64,000 nucleotides of DNA, taken from the NCBI GenBank assembly GCA_022225965.2, contig JAKJXP020000062.1:186001-250000 (forward strand), in the 5' to 3' direction. This stretch comes from Diatrype stigma. Its lineage: Eukaryota; Ascomycota; Sordariomycetes; Xylariales; Diatrypaceae. Position 1 is the stretch's first letter, and the number at the start of each line of letters is the position of its first letter. A program made the position numbers and the translations under genes. Positions 25,150 through 36,799 of this stretch are shown in pieces. The notes beneath the pieces were generated by a model, which saw only the letters and a list, made by a program, of their open reading frames with translations, was not told the origin of the DNA and made no database searches.

Positions 25150-26508
25150 GATCACCTAAGGGTTTATAGCCCCAAATTTATCGAACTGCAGAGAGGTGAG
25201 TTTTCGTCCTTGAAGCTCCAACGAGTGAAAGGCGAGACATAGGATAGGCAGCGGCCCAAGATTAAATAAGCATATACAGAAGACGGAATATGATTGTGTC
25301 CCTTACTACCCCCCAAGAGCTGAGCACGCATCGGTTTAGGTAAGTGATTAGGTACATGGGCACGCTGCCTCGCAGGGCCTTTCCATTCCGGGAAGGCCTG
25401 ATACGACGACATAATAGGGCCGGCGATGTAACCCGTATACTACCTGTGATGTGTGTCACAATTCGCATCCAGACGTACGACGGCCAACGAGAAGCAAGCA
25501 ACGGACATCGGATAGTGATCGAACGGAACACAGAGCCATCATAATGACCTAAGGACTTTTAAGGGGGAGGTCCAAACGAACCCGGTCAATAGCAGTAAGG
25601 TCTTCATAATGGGACGGCCAGATCGATCGACAGGATCTGGTCTGGTTACACGAAAACGACACAGCCAGTCAGAACACGGCTTGTGCATGTCGAATACTAC
25701 CATCCGGCACAGCTGTGTTACGTCTCCTTCCTGCACTTCCCGAGGTTCCTTCCATGATCTGCGTGACCAAGAGCGGAAGAAAGGGCGTACAGATGTAGGC
25801 ATACAGGGCAATGATTGCTGCGAAGGTATCAGAGTCCTTGACTTATAGCGGACGACACGGCGGGGAGTATATTTGCTATATTAACGGCGTTCTGATAGCT
25901 ATCCGAAATTGGTAACTATGCCAGATGTCTGTATCTGACCTTCTCGGAACATTGACACCCCTTGCCCTTACCCATACCACTTCAGCCCTTGCCCCTTGCC
26001 CTTGCCCCTGCCCCTGTCTTGTCCTGTCACTTTCCATGCGCCCTTGTCCCTGACCTCGGGACTTGCTTTCGTTCCGTATGTACCTACCCCACACTCTACT
26101 ATGCATCTCTGATTGCTATAAATTGGTAAGAACCTTGGAACGCAATTGTTTGCTGTCTCCCATGGCCGCATGGTCCGACTGTCGGGAGCGTGGCTTACCT
26201 GATAGACATACGAACTATGTATAGTTACAAGTCTTTCCATTGTCAATAGGTATACGTACAAGATAGCCTAGGACAATTACCGGCAATCCTTCTCTCCGTC
26301 CGGGGTTATTTCAGGGAGCTTCTTTTTTCATTTAGTCCTGCACGAAGGGATTGGTCGAGAAGGAAGCGATATCCAAAAGGTTTACTGGTTGTAGACACCG
26401 AATAGTTAATTGCCGCCGACATCCCGTCGTCGACTTAAGCTTCTTGATTAAGGCCCTCTGGGACGTTTACTGGGCATTTATAGGCGGGTATGTATGTACA
26501 ATACCTAA
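25150..26508. other. Intergenic, no gene seen
   Basis: Short overlapping ORFs only. Around 25960-26030 a pyrimidine-rich degenerate array of CCCTTGCC units occurs. The 3' end (26501-26508) is the left target duplication of the neighbouring MITE. Confidence 0.5.
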
Positions 26509-27329
26509 CAGGGTATTCAAATACTGATACTGATACTGACTAATGTGGGTATCAGTATCAGTATCAGTAATACTACAGTAATACTGATACTAATAAAATT
26601 AACTCTTTAATTACGTAACGCAATATATTAAAACCATATGCATTCGATAGCGTTTCTTTTATTAATTCTTATATTAAAATAATATTTTAATTTTATTAAC
26701 GATATGTATTTTATAATAAGATTTAAAGTTTTAATAAATTTAAAAATAATAAAATATTATAATAATATATATATATATATTATATAAATAATATATTATT
26801 CGAATTATAAAATTTTATAAAATTTTATAACATAATATATATAATAATAATATTTATATATACGTTATTATTAAAAGTATTTATATAAGTATAAATTTAA
26901 TTCTTATAATTTAAATAATTAATATTATATAAAACGTTTTATTTTAATAAATTTAATAAATTTAAGGCATTATTATATACGTTAAAATAAAGTAAAATAT
27001 ATATGTTATATATAAAACCGTATATACGACGTATTTGCGTTGCTTATTTATTAGCGCCCTTTTCTTATCTCTTATCTTATCTCTTATCTTTTTAAAATTA
27101 TATATTAAAATATCACTATAACTTTATATATAAACTAGATATAAAAGAACGAATAATACCATTCGAATCCTTATTTTTTAAGGATTAAAATGATATAAAA
27201 TTTATATTTATAACGTAAAGTTTATTTATGTCAGTATACTGTAATATACTGATACTGATACTGATACTGACTGAAGTGGGTATCAGTATCAGTCAGTATC
27301 AGTTACTGACGTATTTTTTGAATACCCTG
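26509..27329. mobile_element. hAT-type non-autonomous element (821 bp) with 8-bp target duplication
   Basis: The left end starts CAGGGTATTCAAA and the right end finishes TTTGAATACCCTG, perfect inverted ends. ATACCTAA flanks both sides (26501-26508 and 27330-27337), an 8-bp duplication typical of hAT transposition. Just inside each end is a cluster of TACTGATACTGA/TCAGTATCAGTA repeats on both strands, centred on a GTGGGTATCAG block, resembling subterminal transposase-binding repeats. The interior (about 26590-27230) is extremely AT-rich and non-coding. Confidence 0.88.
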
Positions 27330-27337
27330 ATACCTAA

Positions 27338-27786
27338 CTATTTCGTCAGGCAGATCGACATTTAGCGCACCGCCAACGGCCAATCGCCAGGGCTCAATTC
27401 GTGCAGTTCTTTAGTCTCTTCTTTAGCGTCAACGGTAACTGCCTTCGTGGGCATGGGCGCTACATGGCATGCAGGGCTTCTGGGCTCTCGGCTCTCCTCC
27501 CTGTAGTCAGTGGGTGTAGTGGGTAATTACAGTGGGTGTAATCTGGGGCTGTCTGGGGCTGTCCAGGGCCCCCCCGGATCCCTAGGGTCCCTATTGCTGC
27601 TTAGCTCCGAAGCGCCCTCCAGCGGGCCGACATCTCAGTATAAGACTTGACTATAATTCCTCCGTCTAAATTGCAGGAGACCTTAATACAGATGAGCCAT
27701 TGAGCACGCTTCTGGAATTCCCCTGCACGTCAGCTACCTAGTTAGATATTGGAGCAACCCTGTCGCATCGCAGATCAGACCAGACG
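27338..27786. other. Promoter-side region of the oxygenase gene
   Basis: No gene seen. It contains a CAGTGGGTGTAGTGGGTAA-like short repeat (about 27509-27542) and a G/C-rich stretch, GGCCCCCCCGGATCC, near 27570. Confidence 0.4.
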
Positions 27787-29081
27787 ATGCCGCACTCTGC
27801 TGCTGCCCTGGCAGAAAACGGTGGGGCAAGGATCACCGAAACGGTCGACCTATCGCCCTTCTTCACAGAAGCCGGACGTGCCCTCCCAGATTCGGCGCGA
27901 ACTGAGGCCGGCAAGGCACTGATCGAAGCTCTCCACAGCTTCGGATTCGTCAAGGTCGTCGGTCATGGGCTCAGCAAGCACGAGATCGACAGCGCCCTTG
28001 GCTGGACTAAGAAGCTCTTCGATCTGCCCTACGAGGACAAGATGAAGGCGCCCCATCCGCCAGGGCCAATGCCCCACCGTGGCTATTCCGGCCTCGGCCA
28101 GGAGAAGGTATATTCCAAAGACGATGTGAAGGCTACCAGTTCCAGCGCCGACGTTGGCAAGGTTTTGCGCAAGATATCGGACTTCAAGGTACGAGACCAA
28201 GCCACACCCATGCTATAGTCTCCTCTTCTGGCGCTGACTAGGTGTCATTAGGAGAGCTACGAAATTGGTAGCGAACAGGATCCCGTGCAGCAGAACATCT
28301 GGCTACCGGATGACGTTCTCTCGGGCTTCAGGAGTTATACGACCAGCCTATACGAGAGATTGTCGGGTGTGAGCAAGGTACTGCTGGACGCCATTGGTGT
28401 CGGCTTAGGCTTAGAGGGCGATGAACACGCTACACTGACGGGGTTGGTATCGGACCGACACTGCCAGTTGCGTCTCTTGCACTACCCTCCCATCGGAAAG
28501 GAGAAGTTGCAGAATGAGCTGTTGGCGAGGCTGCCGCCTCATACTGACTGGGGGTAAGTAATCGTTCTCAGGCACTCCACACTCCACGACATCCAGCGCT
28601 CGTAGACACTGCTAATCCCCGGATCGGACAATAGAACTTTCACGCTCCTGTTCCAGGACCAGAATGGGGGTTTGGAACTCAAGGATGCCCAAACTAAGGA
28701 ATACATACATGCGGAGCCGGAAGAAGGCGCGTTCGTCCTGAACGCCGGCGACATGCTTCAGCGCTTCACCAACGGTGAGAAACTTCATTTTCCGGAGTCT
28801 CATACTCAGGGTTGACTAAACCGATACTGATGGTTCAATACCATGTAGACTACATAACCTCTTCCTTGCACCGAGTATCGGTTCCTGATCCGAGCACCGT
28901 GCTTGATTCGGGCATCCCCGCTCGCTACTCGGTGCCTTTCTTCACATGCCCTGACTTCTCGCACACGGTGGCGACGCTGCCGAGGTTCGTCACACCGGAG
29001 AGTCCGGCGAAATACGAGCCGGTCAGGTTCGACCAATACGGCTCGATCATCAGCAAGTATCAGTACCAGGGAGAGGAGTAA
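27787..29081 (+). CDS. 2-oxoglutarate/Fe(II)-dependent dioxygenase (isopenicillin N synthase-like)
   Basis: Exons 27787-28188, 28252-28553, 28635-28774 and 28849-29081 give 358 aa; introns of 63, 81 and 74 nt are all GT-AG and in phase. The N-terminal half matches the non-haem dioxygenase N-terminal domain (VDLSPFF, then LHSFGFVKVVGHG). The C-terminal half has the catalytic set: HTD (H231, D233), the distal histidine in SLHRV (H289), and the 2-oxoglutarate-binding RYS (R307, S309). All are present, so the enzyme should be active. Such fungal enzymes hydroxylate, desaturate or cyclise small molecules, often in secondary metabolism; the substrate cannot be read from sequence. It lies 1.8 kb from a UstYa-like oxidase gene. 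Confidence 0.9.
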
Positions 29082-29294
29082 GTCGTCAAGAGCCACTGTA
29101 GAACGTGCTACGAGGAATGGCGACAGTATGGTTTCTCAATCACTTTATTATATGATGCTCGAGGGTATATAGAACTGGAAAGGTCTATTTGCCCATTTAT
29201 ATCACTATGAGATGAACAAATTCGTTGCATACCCCAACACGAAACAATGTTTTCTTCTCCAGGTCAATACATCCCCCCTCCCCCTCCCCTAGCT

Positions 29295-29656
29295 TTAGGG
29301 ATTCCCAGCAGCCAGGGCTTCCAGGTCATCATCATCGAGATCGCCCCAGAGAGCAGTTGTCGCGGCCGGGATATGATGCTCGTCCACAATATCTTGGCTA
29401 TTCAGAGCAGCGGTTAGTAAGCTCCCGGGAGGTTCTTGTAACCTCGGTCTGATATGATAGGTGGCTATCTCACTCAACATCAGGTACACGCTTTACCAGT
29501 AGCGAAACATCTATATAGACACGATTAAGTTAATTAATATGGCATCGGAAAAGAGGCTGTGTCCATGCTTGTTTGTTCGTGCATATGCCACGTACCGCTC
29601 AGAGGCGCAGCCAGGGCCAGAACGCTCAGGACGAGCAGGGCAAGAATGGACTTCAT
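29295..29656 (-). CDS. Small secreted protein (predicted, two exons)
   Basis: Exon 1 29656-29596 encodes a clear signal peptide (MKSILALLVLSVLALAAPLS). The donor GTACGT at 29595 pairs best with the acceptor at 29465 (branch-like CTGAT 15 nt upstream), joining exon 2 29464-29295 and giving 76 aa. The mature part is short, cysteine-free, with an acidic WGDLDDDDLEAL segment near the end. An earlier acceptor (TATAG at about 29508) would instead give a 33-aa product with a KR dipeptide. No family recognised. It lies between the dioxygenase and UstYa genes, so a substrate or precursor role is possible, but it lacks the repeated Kex2-flanked cores of known dikaritin precursors. Confidence 0.5.
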
Positions 29657-30863
29657 ATTTGACAGTTTGGTGGTAGTAGTCGAATGCGATGACCCTTTGG
29701 TATGAATCAGGGTAAATAAACTCCGTGTCGAGGGTAATTCGACTGGTTTTAAGATAGAGAGTACGGGTAGTACCTCGATCAACAGGACCCGGACGGTGTG
29801 ATATATCGCGCACCCATGAAGGTGTGTCGTGTAACCTTTATATCCCGATACCGCCCCCTATCACTCCAGAAATGCCAGACGCCCATTCGTAAGGTGTCCA
29901 CTCAGAGCTGACGGATTACCAGGTAGTGTAACTCGATAAGAGGAGGGCGCTTTCGGTGTGATGCCCGCCTATCGCAATGTGACTAGGTATATACGTAGGC
30001 CCCTCACGCAACACCACCACCACTACCACCGAGTCACCGACCGAACAGGTACTACCGTTTTGGAGCAACGTTGAACAGGATCCCACGCTTCAACTTCAAC
30101 GGCCTACTAGTTCGCATGGTATAAGACATTGATTGGGTCGGGCTCAACGCCACGGTCCAGCGTCTACCGATGACGACGGATATAGACTAGATCTAGAACA
30201 AGACTAGCAGCGCAGAACATAAGTGGCGTAAAGCTTATCAGGTGAAACAGTCAGCCAATTGTTGTAGGATTCTGCATAGAGGTACGCGGATAGTGTTGAA
30301 GTATATAATATATAATATACAATACGTTATGACGATCGTCCAGGGTGAGGGTGATCTGGTGGGGCGGCCCGGCCTTCTTCTTCTATGAGTAAGTACCTAA
30401 TTACCTGCAAAGGGATGGGCCTTGAGGAGGTCCACTTGGTATAAAGCCGAAAAGAACAGGAAAGGAAGGTTCCAGGCTGAAAAGGGGGGAGGATCGTCCT
30501 CTACAGGCCACGGCCCTATCCTGCCACAACGTCTCCTCGGCCTCCCGGTGCAACTTCACCAAAATCCATAATGCCCGTGTAGTATAACCCCCACTCTCCC
30601 CGAGCGGCCCAAGTACAACGTGGAAGAAGCTTGAGGAACGACCTACCTATCGTGACGTCTGACGGCTATTAGCGAGTTGATCGCCAGGACATAGTTTGCG
30701 AATCCCGCCGGCGCACACACAAATCCGGGCGCCCCCATATTCCAGTCCTATCTATGGAGTTTCTTGCTCACGTGTCTGTCATGCACTTCGCTCGCCCCTG
30801 TGGTACAATCTCCTGTATTGCGAATCTCCGACTCCTTCTCGACTTCGATAATCAGCTGGCATC
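29657..30863. other. Shared upstream region of two divergent genes
   Basis: Between the minus-strand small secreted protein and the plus-strand UstYa-like gene. No gene seen. A/T-rich TATATAATATATAATATAC occurs near 30302. The region could carry a bidirectional promoter. Confidence 0.4.
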
Positions 30864-32143
30864 ATGGAATACCACAACCACTACGACCACAAAGCCAGAA
30901 AACATGACGGTGAGGGGGACGAGGAGCAGAAGGACGAGGAGGAAGCTGTCCTGGAGGGTGGTGAAGAATTAGCAGAAGCAGCAGAGACTGCGACCTTGAT
31001 GCCATCTGGGCATCACTCCAGCATCCGCACCGCACACCACTACCGACAGAGAACAGCGCCACTACCAGCGAGGAGAAAGTCGCATAGAGTGCACTGCGTG
31101 CTCAACTTCATCCTGACAGCCGTCCTGCTCTGCTCTATTGCTTTCGTCTGGCTGCGCGACGCCGCGACGAGGCGGCAGTCCGCCTCCAGTCCTGATGTCG
31201 AGCGCTACCACTACTACTGTATGTTGAGAAGCTGGATTTTCCCCTTCCTTCCGGCAGATAGATGGATGCATGGGATGGGCAGTTAGCCAGTTTCGTGCGC
31301 TTCTGGTCTTACTTTGCTTTGCTTACAACAAAACCAACAAATTAGCTCCCGCTCTCGAGGCCACAAAGCACGGATCGCGCATCACGCATTTCAACCACAC
31401 CAAGTGGTCGCCGTTCAGCCCGAGCAAAAGCACCACGCTAGACTACGTCAACGGCAACTGGTCTGCACTCTTGCGCAGTACGTACCTATGTCCCCAACCC
31501 CAGGGTAGCCAGCCCATGTTATTCCATCGCCGCGAGCTGACCACAACCCCCCTCCTCAGCCGGCATGATAAGCCTCAGCGAAGCAGAGCTGCGCCGCGCC
31601 GGCGCACCACCCGACTCCGTGCGCCTGCCTCCCGAGTCCTCCGGGGGCTACCTGGCCTACCTAGCCAGCCACCACCACCTGCACTGCCTGTACCTGCTGC
31701 ACCAGAGCCTGCACGCGTCGCACTACGAGCAGACGGGCGAGGGGATGTGGGCCGCGTCCATGTCGGCGGAGCGGCGCGTCTCGCACTGGGACCACTGCGT
31801 CGAGGCGCTGCGCCAGTACGTGGTGTGCGAGGCGGACGCCACCGTCGTCACGCACAGCTGGTTCGAGGGCTACGACAAGCCTGTCGCGAGCCAGGCGAAC
31901 CCGCGGCGCTGCGCCGACTGGGACGCCCATTTTCGGTGGCAGCTCGACCGGCAGGTTACCGCTCCTCCTGCTTCTCCTCCTGCTTCTGCGCCGGGCCAGG
32001 ACGAGGGCGAAGGTGGGGAGGATAAGGGGGAGGAGGGACACCATCAGATGTGGTCGCTGAAGAAGCCACCCGGCGCCGTCGAGAGACCCGTGTTGCCTGT
32101 CGAACCGCCCCCGGGGTCCATGTCGATGTACCTTCCGGTGTAG
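30864..32143 (+). CDS. UstYa-like (DUF3328) membrane-anchored oxidase
   Basis: Exons 30864-31218, 31346-31477 and 31560-32143 give 356 aa; introns of 127 and 82 nt are GT-AG and in phase. An acidic/basic cytosolic head is followed by one transmembrane helix (about residues 78-97), a YSPALEA block, the TGMISLSEAE block, and both HxxHC motifs: HHLHC (residues 201-205) and HWDHC (238-242). These paired motifs define the UstYa family, copper- or iron-dependent oxidases that cyclise or hydroxylate peptides in fungal RiPP (ustiloxin, phomopsin, asperipin) and some other pathways. The C-terminus has an unusual Pro/Ala/Glu-rich extension of about 60 residues. Confidence 0.9.
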
Positions 32144-33261
32144 GGGTAGTGTGCAGGCACAAGCACAAGCACGAGCACATGTAGAACATATTTACTGAGT
32201 ACATACATAACGTTACCGGCATCCGAAACCATTGCATCCATGTCGTGACTTGCAGGTTTTCGCACGTACGTTAGGTCCTTCGATATGCACGTAAAAAAGC
32301 TCGCGTCATTCTCTGTAGGATTATAGGTATGATGGATGACGCTCTTTCAGCCAGTCGGATCGTGCATGTCTCAGATATTAACGCTCGGCACTTCAATCCC
32401 AGGGGGCTAGTCTAGGTAGTTTATAGTCGGTGGGGGTGGGGGTTCAGGGGTCAAGAGAGGAGAATATCCACTCAGACGTAAGAAGTAAGTGGGATGGCCA
32501 TCTATCGATGTGATTCGCTGCTCTGTCACGGTTGATCGTTGATAGGCACAGGGGTTAGTGGTGGAGTCGACCCCATTGATCTTCGCAGATAATATTTCTC
32601 CCACCTACCACGGAGCTTATCTCCATACGGCAGGCATTCTTTAAAAAGTTGTGTTCCATTGGCTGGAAATACCATCATCTGGTGAAATATATACAAGGTT
32701 ACGTTGATGGAAGGTTACTTACGTTATGCCGCTCAAGAGTGCCAGCCGGGATCAAACGGTAATACTACTCTGACTTACTCCCTGACTGAAAAATTCCAAT
32801 AGGCCGGCAGCATTGACTTTCTTACGCAAAGCTTTCGGAACCATTGGCCATGGCCGTTCTCAGGCGAACCATAAGACCTTCCAAGACCTTCCCTAGTTAT
32901 TGAACTATCATGGTGTAGTCCTTGCTGCTATTGGTACCCGGCCTGTCAGCTTCGCCTTTAGTACTATACGTGCTTCTTCCGCATAGAGCTTGGGTCATAT
33001 GAACCAGACACTCAGCTTACTACCATTCTCCCATTGTAAACCGGGGGTGGGGTAGTAAGTAGTAGTATGCATCGTCCATAGCTCTCTCCTACATGGACTA
33101 GTTGGACGATTATACACTGCATACAATGTTGGGCTAATACATAAGATGGCAATCTAGCAAGCTATGTATATCATGGTTCCAGTGCCTCAAATACCACGAT
33201 GCAGACCGTAGCCCAGCCCCAAAAACATCATAACCACGCACGCACATATCACGTAGAGAAC
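32144..33261. other. Intergenic between convergent genes
   Basis: No supported gene; short ORFs only. Convergent 3' ends on both sides. Confidence 0.45.
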
Positions 33262-35510
33262 CTAAGTTGCCGTGAAAGTCTGCTCCGCCCACCCATACAC
33301 CTTCTTCAGACGGCGGCCGTAAATGAGGAGCAGATAGCCCTCAATATTAGACTTGTGTGGTCTGTGGAACGTTACCGATCTCTGCACGGCTACGTTCTCG
33401 GGCGGGTAAAACGTGTACACCGACCCGAACTTCGGCATGACCGAGAATCTCAGGTCCGCCATAGCTGCTTCGAAGTCAACCCACGTGATGGATCCTCGAG
33501 ACTCAGCCCGGGAAAATAAAGTGGCGAAGACTCGGACAGTCGAAGGCTTCACCTTGAAGGTCTGTGGTTCCGTGGTTGCTTTATCAGATTCTTCAGAAAT
33601 AGAAGCTTGCTCCTGGGAAGTAATCTCGTATATGGTTGAATGAGTGGGCCGAGTCTTTTCCTTCTGTCTTCTCTGCTGCACCCGTACTTCCTGGGGCTGT
33701 GAGTCCTCGGTCGGCAAGGGCACAAATTCAGCTGACGCTTTGGCCTGCTGTTTAGCCTGCTGCTCACTCTTGGTTTTCAGCTGTTCTTCGAGACGAGCAA
33801 CACAATCTTCAACCAGATCCTGGTACAGGAATCCCATTTTTGTGCCCGTCTTCTCAACAATGAATTGGTCAAGCGCTTTCAAGGCGCCCTCGGTCATTCC
33901 AGGCTCTAGGAGGTTGGCGATTGGAACCGCGAAACCAGTCAGGTCGATCTCTAGTTTCAGGCGGTTTAGCTCGGCTTCCAGCTCCGCCGATCGGGACACG
34001 AACAGCTGCCCTTTCTTCCTGTTGAAAGAGGGAATCGAGATGGTGGGATGTAGAGAATGGATGAACCCTATGATGACGGCCAGATCAAAGAGTGCATCGA
34101 CCTCCCGTTCCTGCAATGACTGTCGATCCAATGGGTGAGACTTTTGAAACTCGTCAAGCTCCCTGATCCAATGGACCGCTTTTGTTGCGGTGGTCTCCGG
34201 TTGACATAAACGTAACATGTAATGTAGCTGAGGGTCCTTCCGAATTAGAGACTCAGGGTCGCCCTTGATGCCCACACGTGCATTCCCGTTGTCTTGAGCG
34301 TTGGATATTCGCTTGAACCATTTTCGGCCGGTACCTGTCGCAACATGGCGCCTGAACACAGTCTGTGCACGGGTATACTCTAAGTGGCACAAGTTGGAGA
34401 TTTCTTGAAGAATGAGTGTCTGTTGAGATTTGATTGAGCAGCACTTGAAGAGTTCCAGCAGACGACACATATAGTTCCAGATCGCAGCCCCTCGAACTGC
34501 ATTATGGACCGCTTCCAACGTTGCAGCACTGATGTATCTATCAGTATGCGCTGGCAAGCTGCGGCCTTTCTCATCCTATAACTCATAGTCAGTAAGAGAA
34601 ATCTACTTTTAGTGCTGTGGCTCTGGAGCCGGACATCAAACAGTGAAGTGAAACATCCACGAATACTACTTACTTGAACAAGTTCAAGACTGCTAAAGAA
34701 CCAAGTGTTGACAACGTGCTCAAACACAACGGGCTCTGTGCAGATAAGGTTCAAGACGTCGGCAAGCAGTGCTTTCTGGTCGAGGGCGCTGTTGTGGAGA
34801 TCAGGGAGGTCAAGCTTGGATGGTGTAGGCTGAATAGAGAGTTTGGACAGGGCGGCTGATGCCACATCGGCTGATTTCTTAGGCAACTTCTTTTGGGTTC
34901 TAGTAGTAGAACCCTCCTCTAGGATATCCTCAATGATGATGGTGAGTGATTGCAATAAGTAAAGTTGCCTAGTCAGTATCAACTCGCCAGTTGCTTGAGG
35001 GATACATGCGCCAATCTTGATTGCGGGCATGAATGCTTGCAGGGATTTTTCTTTGTCCTTAAAAAGCTCGTATGAATCTCCATACATATCATCGCTTACG
35101 AACATGGTCCAGCAATCTGTGTAAGTTTTGACATTCCTTAGGTTTTTCGTCAGCATCATCTCCCTGATCAATTCGTAGTCTCCTGGTCTACCGTTGAAAC
35201 CATCGTGGTATTGATCAAGAAGGGACGTCGTAGCTCGATGATGCAGCATTTGTAGGAGGAAGTCGGATTTTGGTGCTGTGATGTCACGCAGATTCCATTC
35301 TGGTATCATCTTGTACGCACCCTCCAACGAGATATCATTGGAGTGCTTCAGAACAACGCCATCTGCTGCACCAGCTTTCAACACTTTTGTGCGTTGGGCT
35401 TCGCTTAGGGAACGCCATATCTGCGTAATCTTTGGACCATGAACTTGGTATCTACGGCCGAGATCGCGGTGGAGATCTTTCAACACATCTGTGTTCCGAG
35501 GTCCGTCCAT
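33262..35510 (-). CDS. Conserved fungal protein of unknown function (716 aa)
   Basis: Exon 1 35510-34674 (279 codons) and exon 2 34575-33262 (438 codons with stop), separated by a 98-nt intron (GTAAGT, CTGACTATG branch, TATAG, phase 0). No signal peptide or membrane segment; probably cytoplasmic or nuclear. The N-terminal SLSEAQRTKVLKAGAADG and NDISLEGAYKMIPEWNLRDI blocks look like a fungal family sometimes labelled ipa protein. The middle is helical with a glutamine/lysine-rich coiled-coil-like stretch (LEEQLKTKSEQQAKQQAKAS). The last about 80 residues (SITWVDFEAAM to GRRLKKVYGW) form a small domain that recurs at the C-terminus of many fungal proteins. No catalytic residues recognised. Confidence 0.85.
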
Positions 35511-36559
35511 CCTCGACTTGACGGTATCACCTTCGTTTTGATCGTGAATCCAACCGTAACGTGGTTGCGGCGAAGGTGAAGGCAGAGGTGATGGTGATGG
35601 TGAAGGTGGAGAAGAGAAATGTTTCGTGACTTACGTCGGTACGGCAATAGGTACGTACTGTAACAATGTACGTACATGTATGTATATACATACATGGGCT
35701 GTACCTAGTATGTGCATCGTAGTCAGTAGCTAACAGGTAGTTAGACGCTGACTAAGGTTATAAACATTCAACATCCAAGTGCGGTGGCTGGAGTGAGGCT
35801 TATGCTCGCCGGACATGTGGCTGTCGCAGCTATACATATAGCCGGGTTGAAGGTTGATTGCACATAACCATTCTAGAAACTGCTTGAGCCTCACGAATAC
35901 TGGAGGTTACTGGATATGCAGAGGTAGGAATTAATAGTCCTGTAGGCTCTTTTTTAATTATATAACACTGACTAAATGATAGTGAAAGTACTTTGTATCA
36001 CTCAGGGGCTTTGTGCCCGCACTGCCCGGAATGACAGAAAAGCTGGCAGCTGCTAAGGGGGAGGAAAGAAATAGAATGTTTCTTGTCGCTCGATTCATAT
36101 GGAAGATACAGGTAGAGAAAAGAAAAGACATCTTCTATAGCCGTGAAAGCTTCCACTAGTGCATATACGAAATCCATATGGACCCCTACAGCTCCGTAGT
36201 ACATCTTCCCATGACAAGATAAAACATGTAACGAATGCGCTCCATTCATAATCTTCTAGGGGTACGAGAGTGTCCTTACACATATGGAGGATGAATAGGT
36301 GGGATATGATTCGTTTCTCCTCCCAGGACTACTACCGAGGCTTCCAAATCGTATGCGCGCCTTTCCTGCAAGGCCATAGTTGCATGGATCCTGTGTATAA
36401 TATCCTATGTGATCGGATAAGCGTCAGCTCAGGCCATGGTGATGTAAACAGGAATGAAATGTGCCAAGAGCGAAGGAACTTGCTATTCTTACCACGGCAG
36501 GGGGCGCTTTTAGGCCGTCACCATCATCTCCCCGTTAATCTTCTGCTTACTCCATCTCC
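35511..36559. other. Intergenic, no gene seen
   Basis: Contains palindromic TACATGTATGTATATACATA-type sequence near 35672-35695 and GAAGGTGAAGG/GGTGATGGTGATGG simple repeats at 35567-35610, upstream of the 716-aa protein gene. Confidence 0.45.
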
Positions 36560-36799
36560 TCATTTTGTAGGAAAGTCGCAGTCGGATTCGCCGTCGCAGC
36601 ATAGGCGAAAGTGTGAGAGGTGCTCGGAGATGGAGCCTGCCTTGCAATCATCGCCGTCGGTGAAAACTCCGTGAAACATGTCGCAGCACCATTCAGTGCC
36701 TCCGTCGTGCTTGGTGCCGTTCACGTAGCATTTGCAAGCCAGAGAGGGCGTCGAGAACATGGCAGCAACGGCCACGGCGACGATGGTGTAGAACTTCAT
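36560..36799 (-). CDS. Small cysteine-rich secreted protein (79 aa)
   Basis: Single exon, ATG at 36799. A signal peptide (about residues 1-20, ending near PSLA) precedes a mature part of roughly 58 residues with eight cysteines in a CxC, CC, C, CC, C arrangement (CKC, WCCDMF, DDCK, LCCDG, DCDF). Such a spacing suggests a compact disulphide-stabilised fold. Fungal small cysteine-rich proteins include effectors, antimicrobial proteins and cell-wall-binding proteins; I cannot assign one. The start at MKFYT is chosen because the upstream codons are not signal-like. Confidence 0.75.
   Translation of the reverse strand: MKFYTIVAVAVAAMFSTPSLACKCYVNGTKHDGGTEWCCDMFHGVFTDGDDCKAGSISEHLSHFRLCCDGESDCDFPTK

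Noticed and set aside
31270..32025. 251-codon plus-strand ORF
   Set aside because: Alternative frame of the GC-rich UstYa gene; the frame with HxxHC motifs is the real one.
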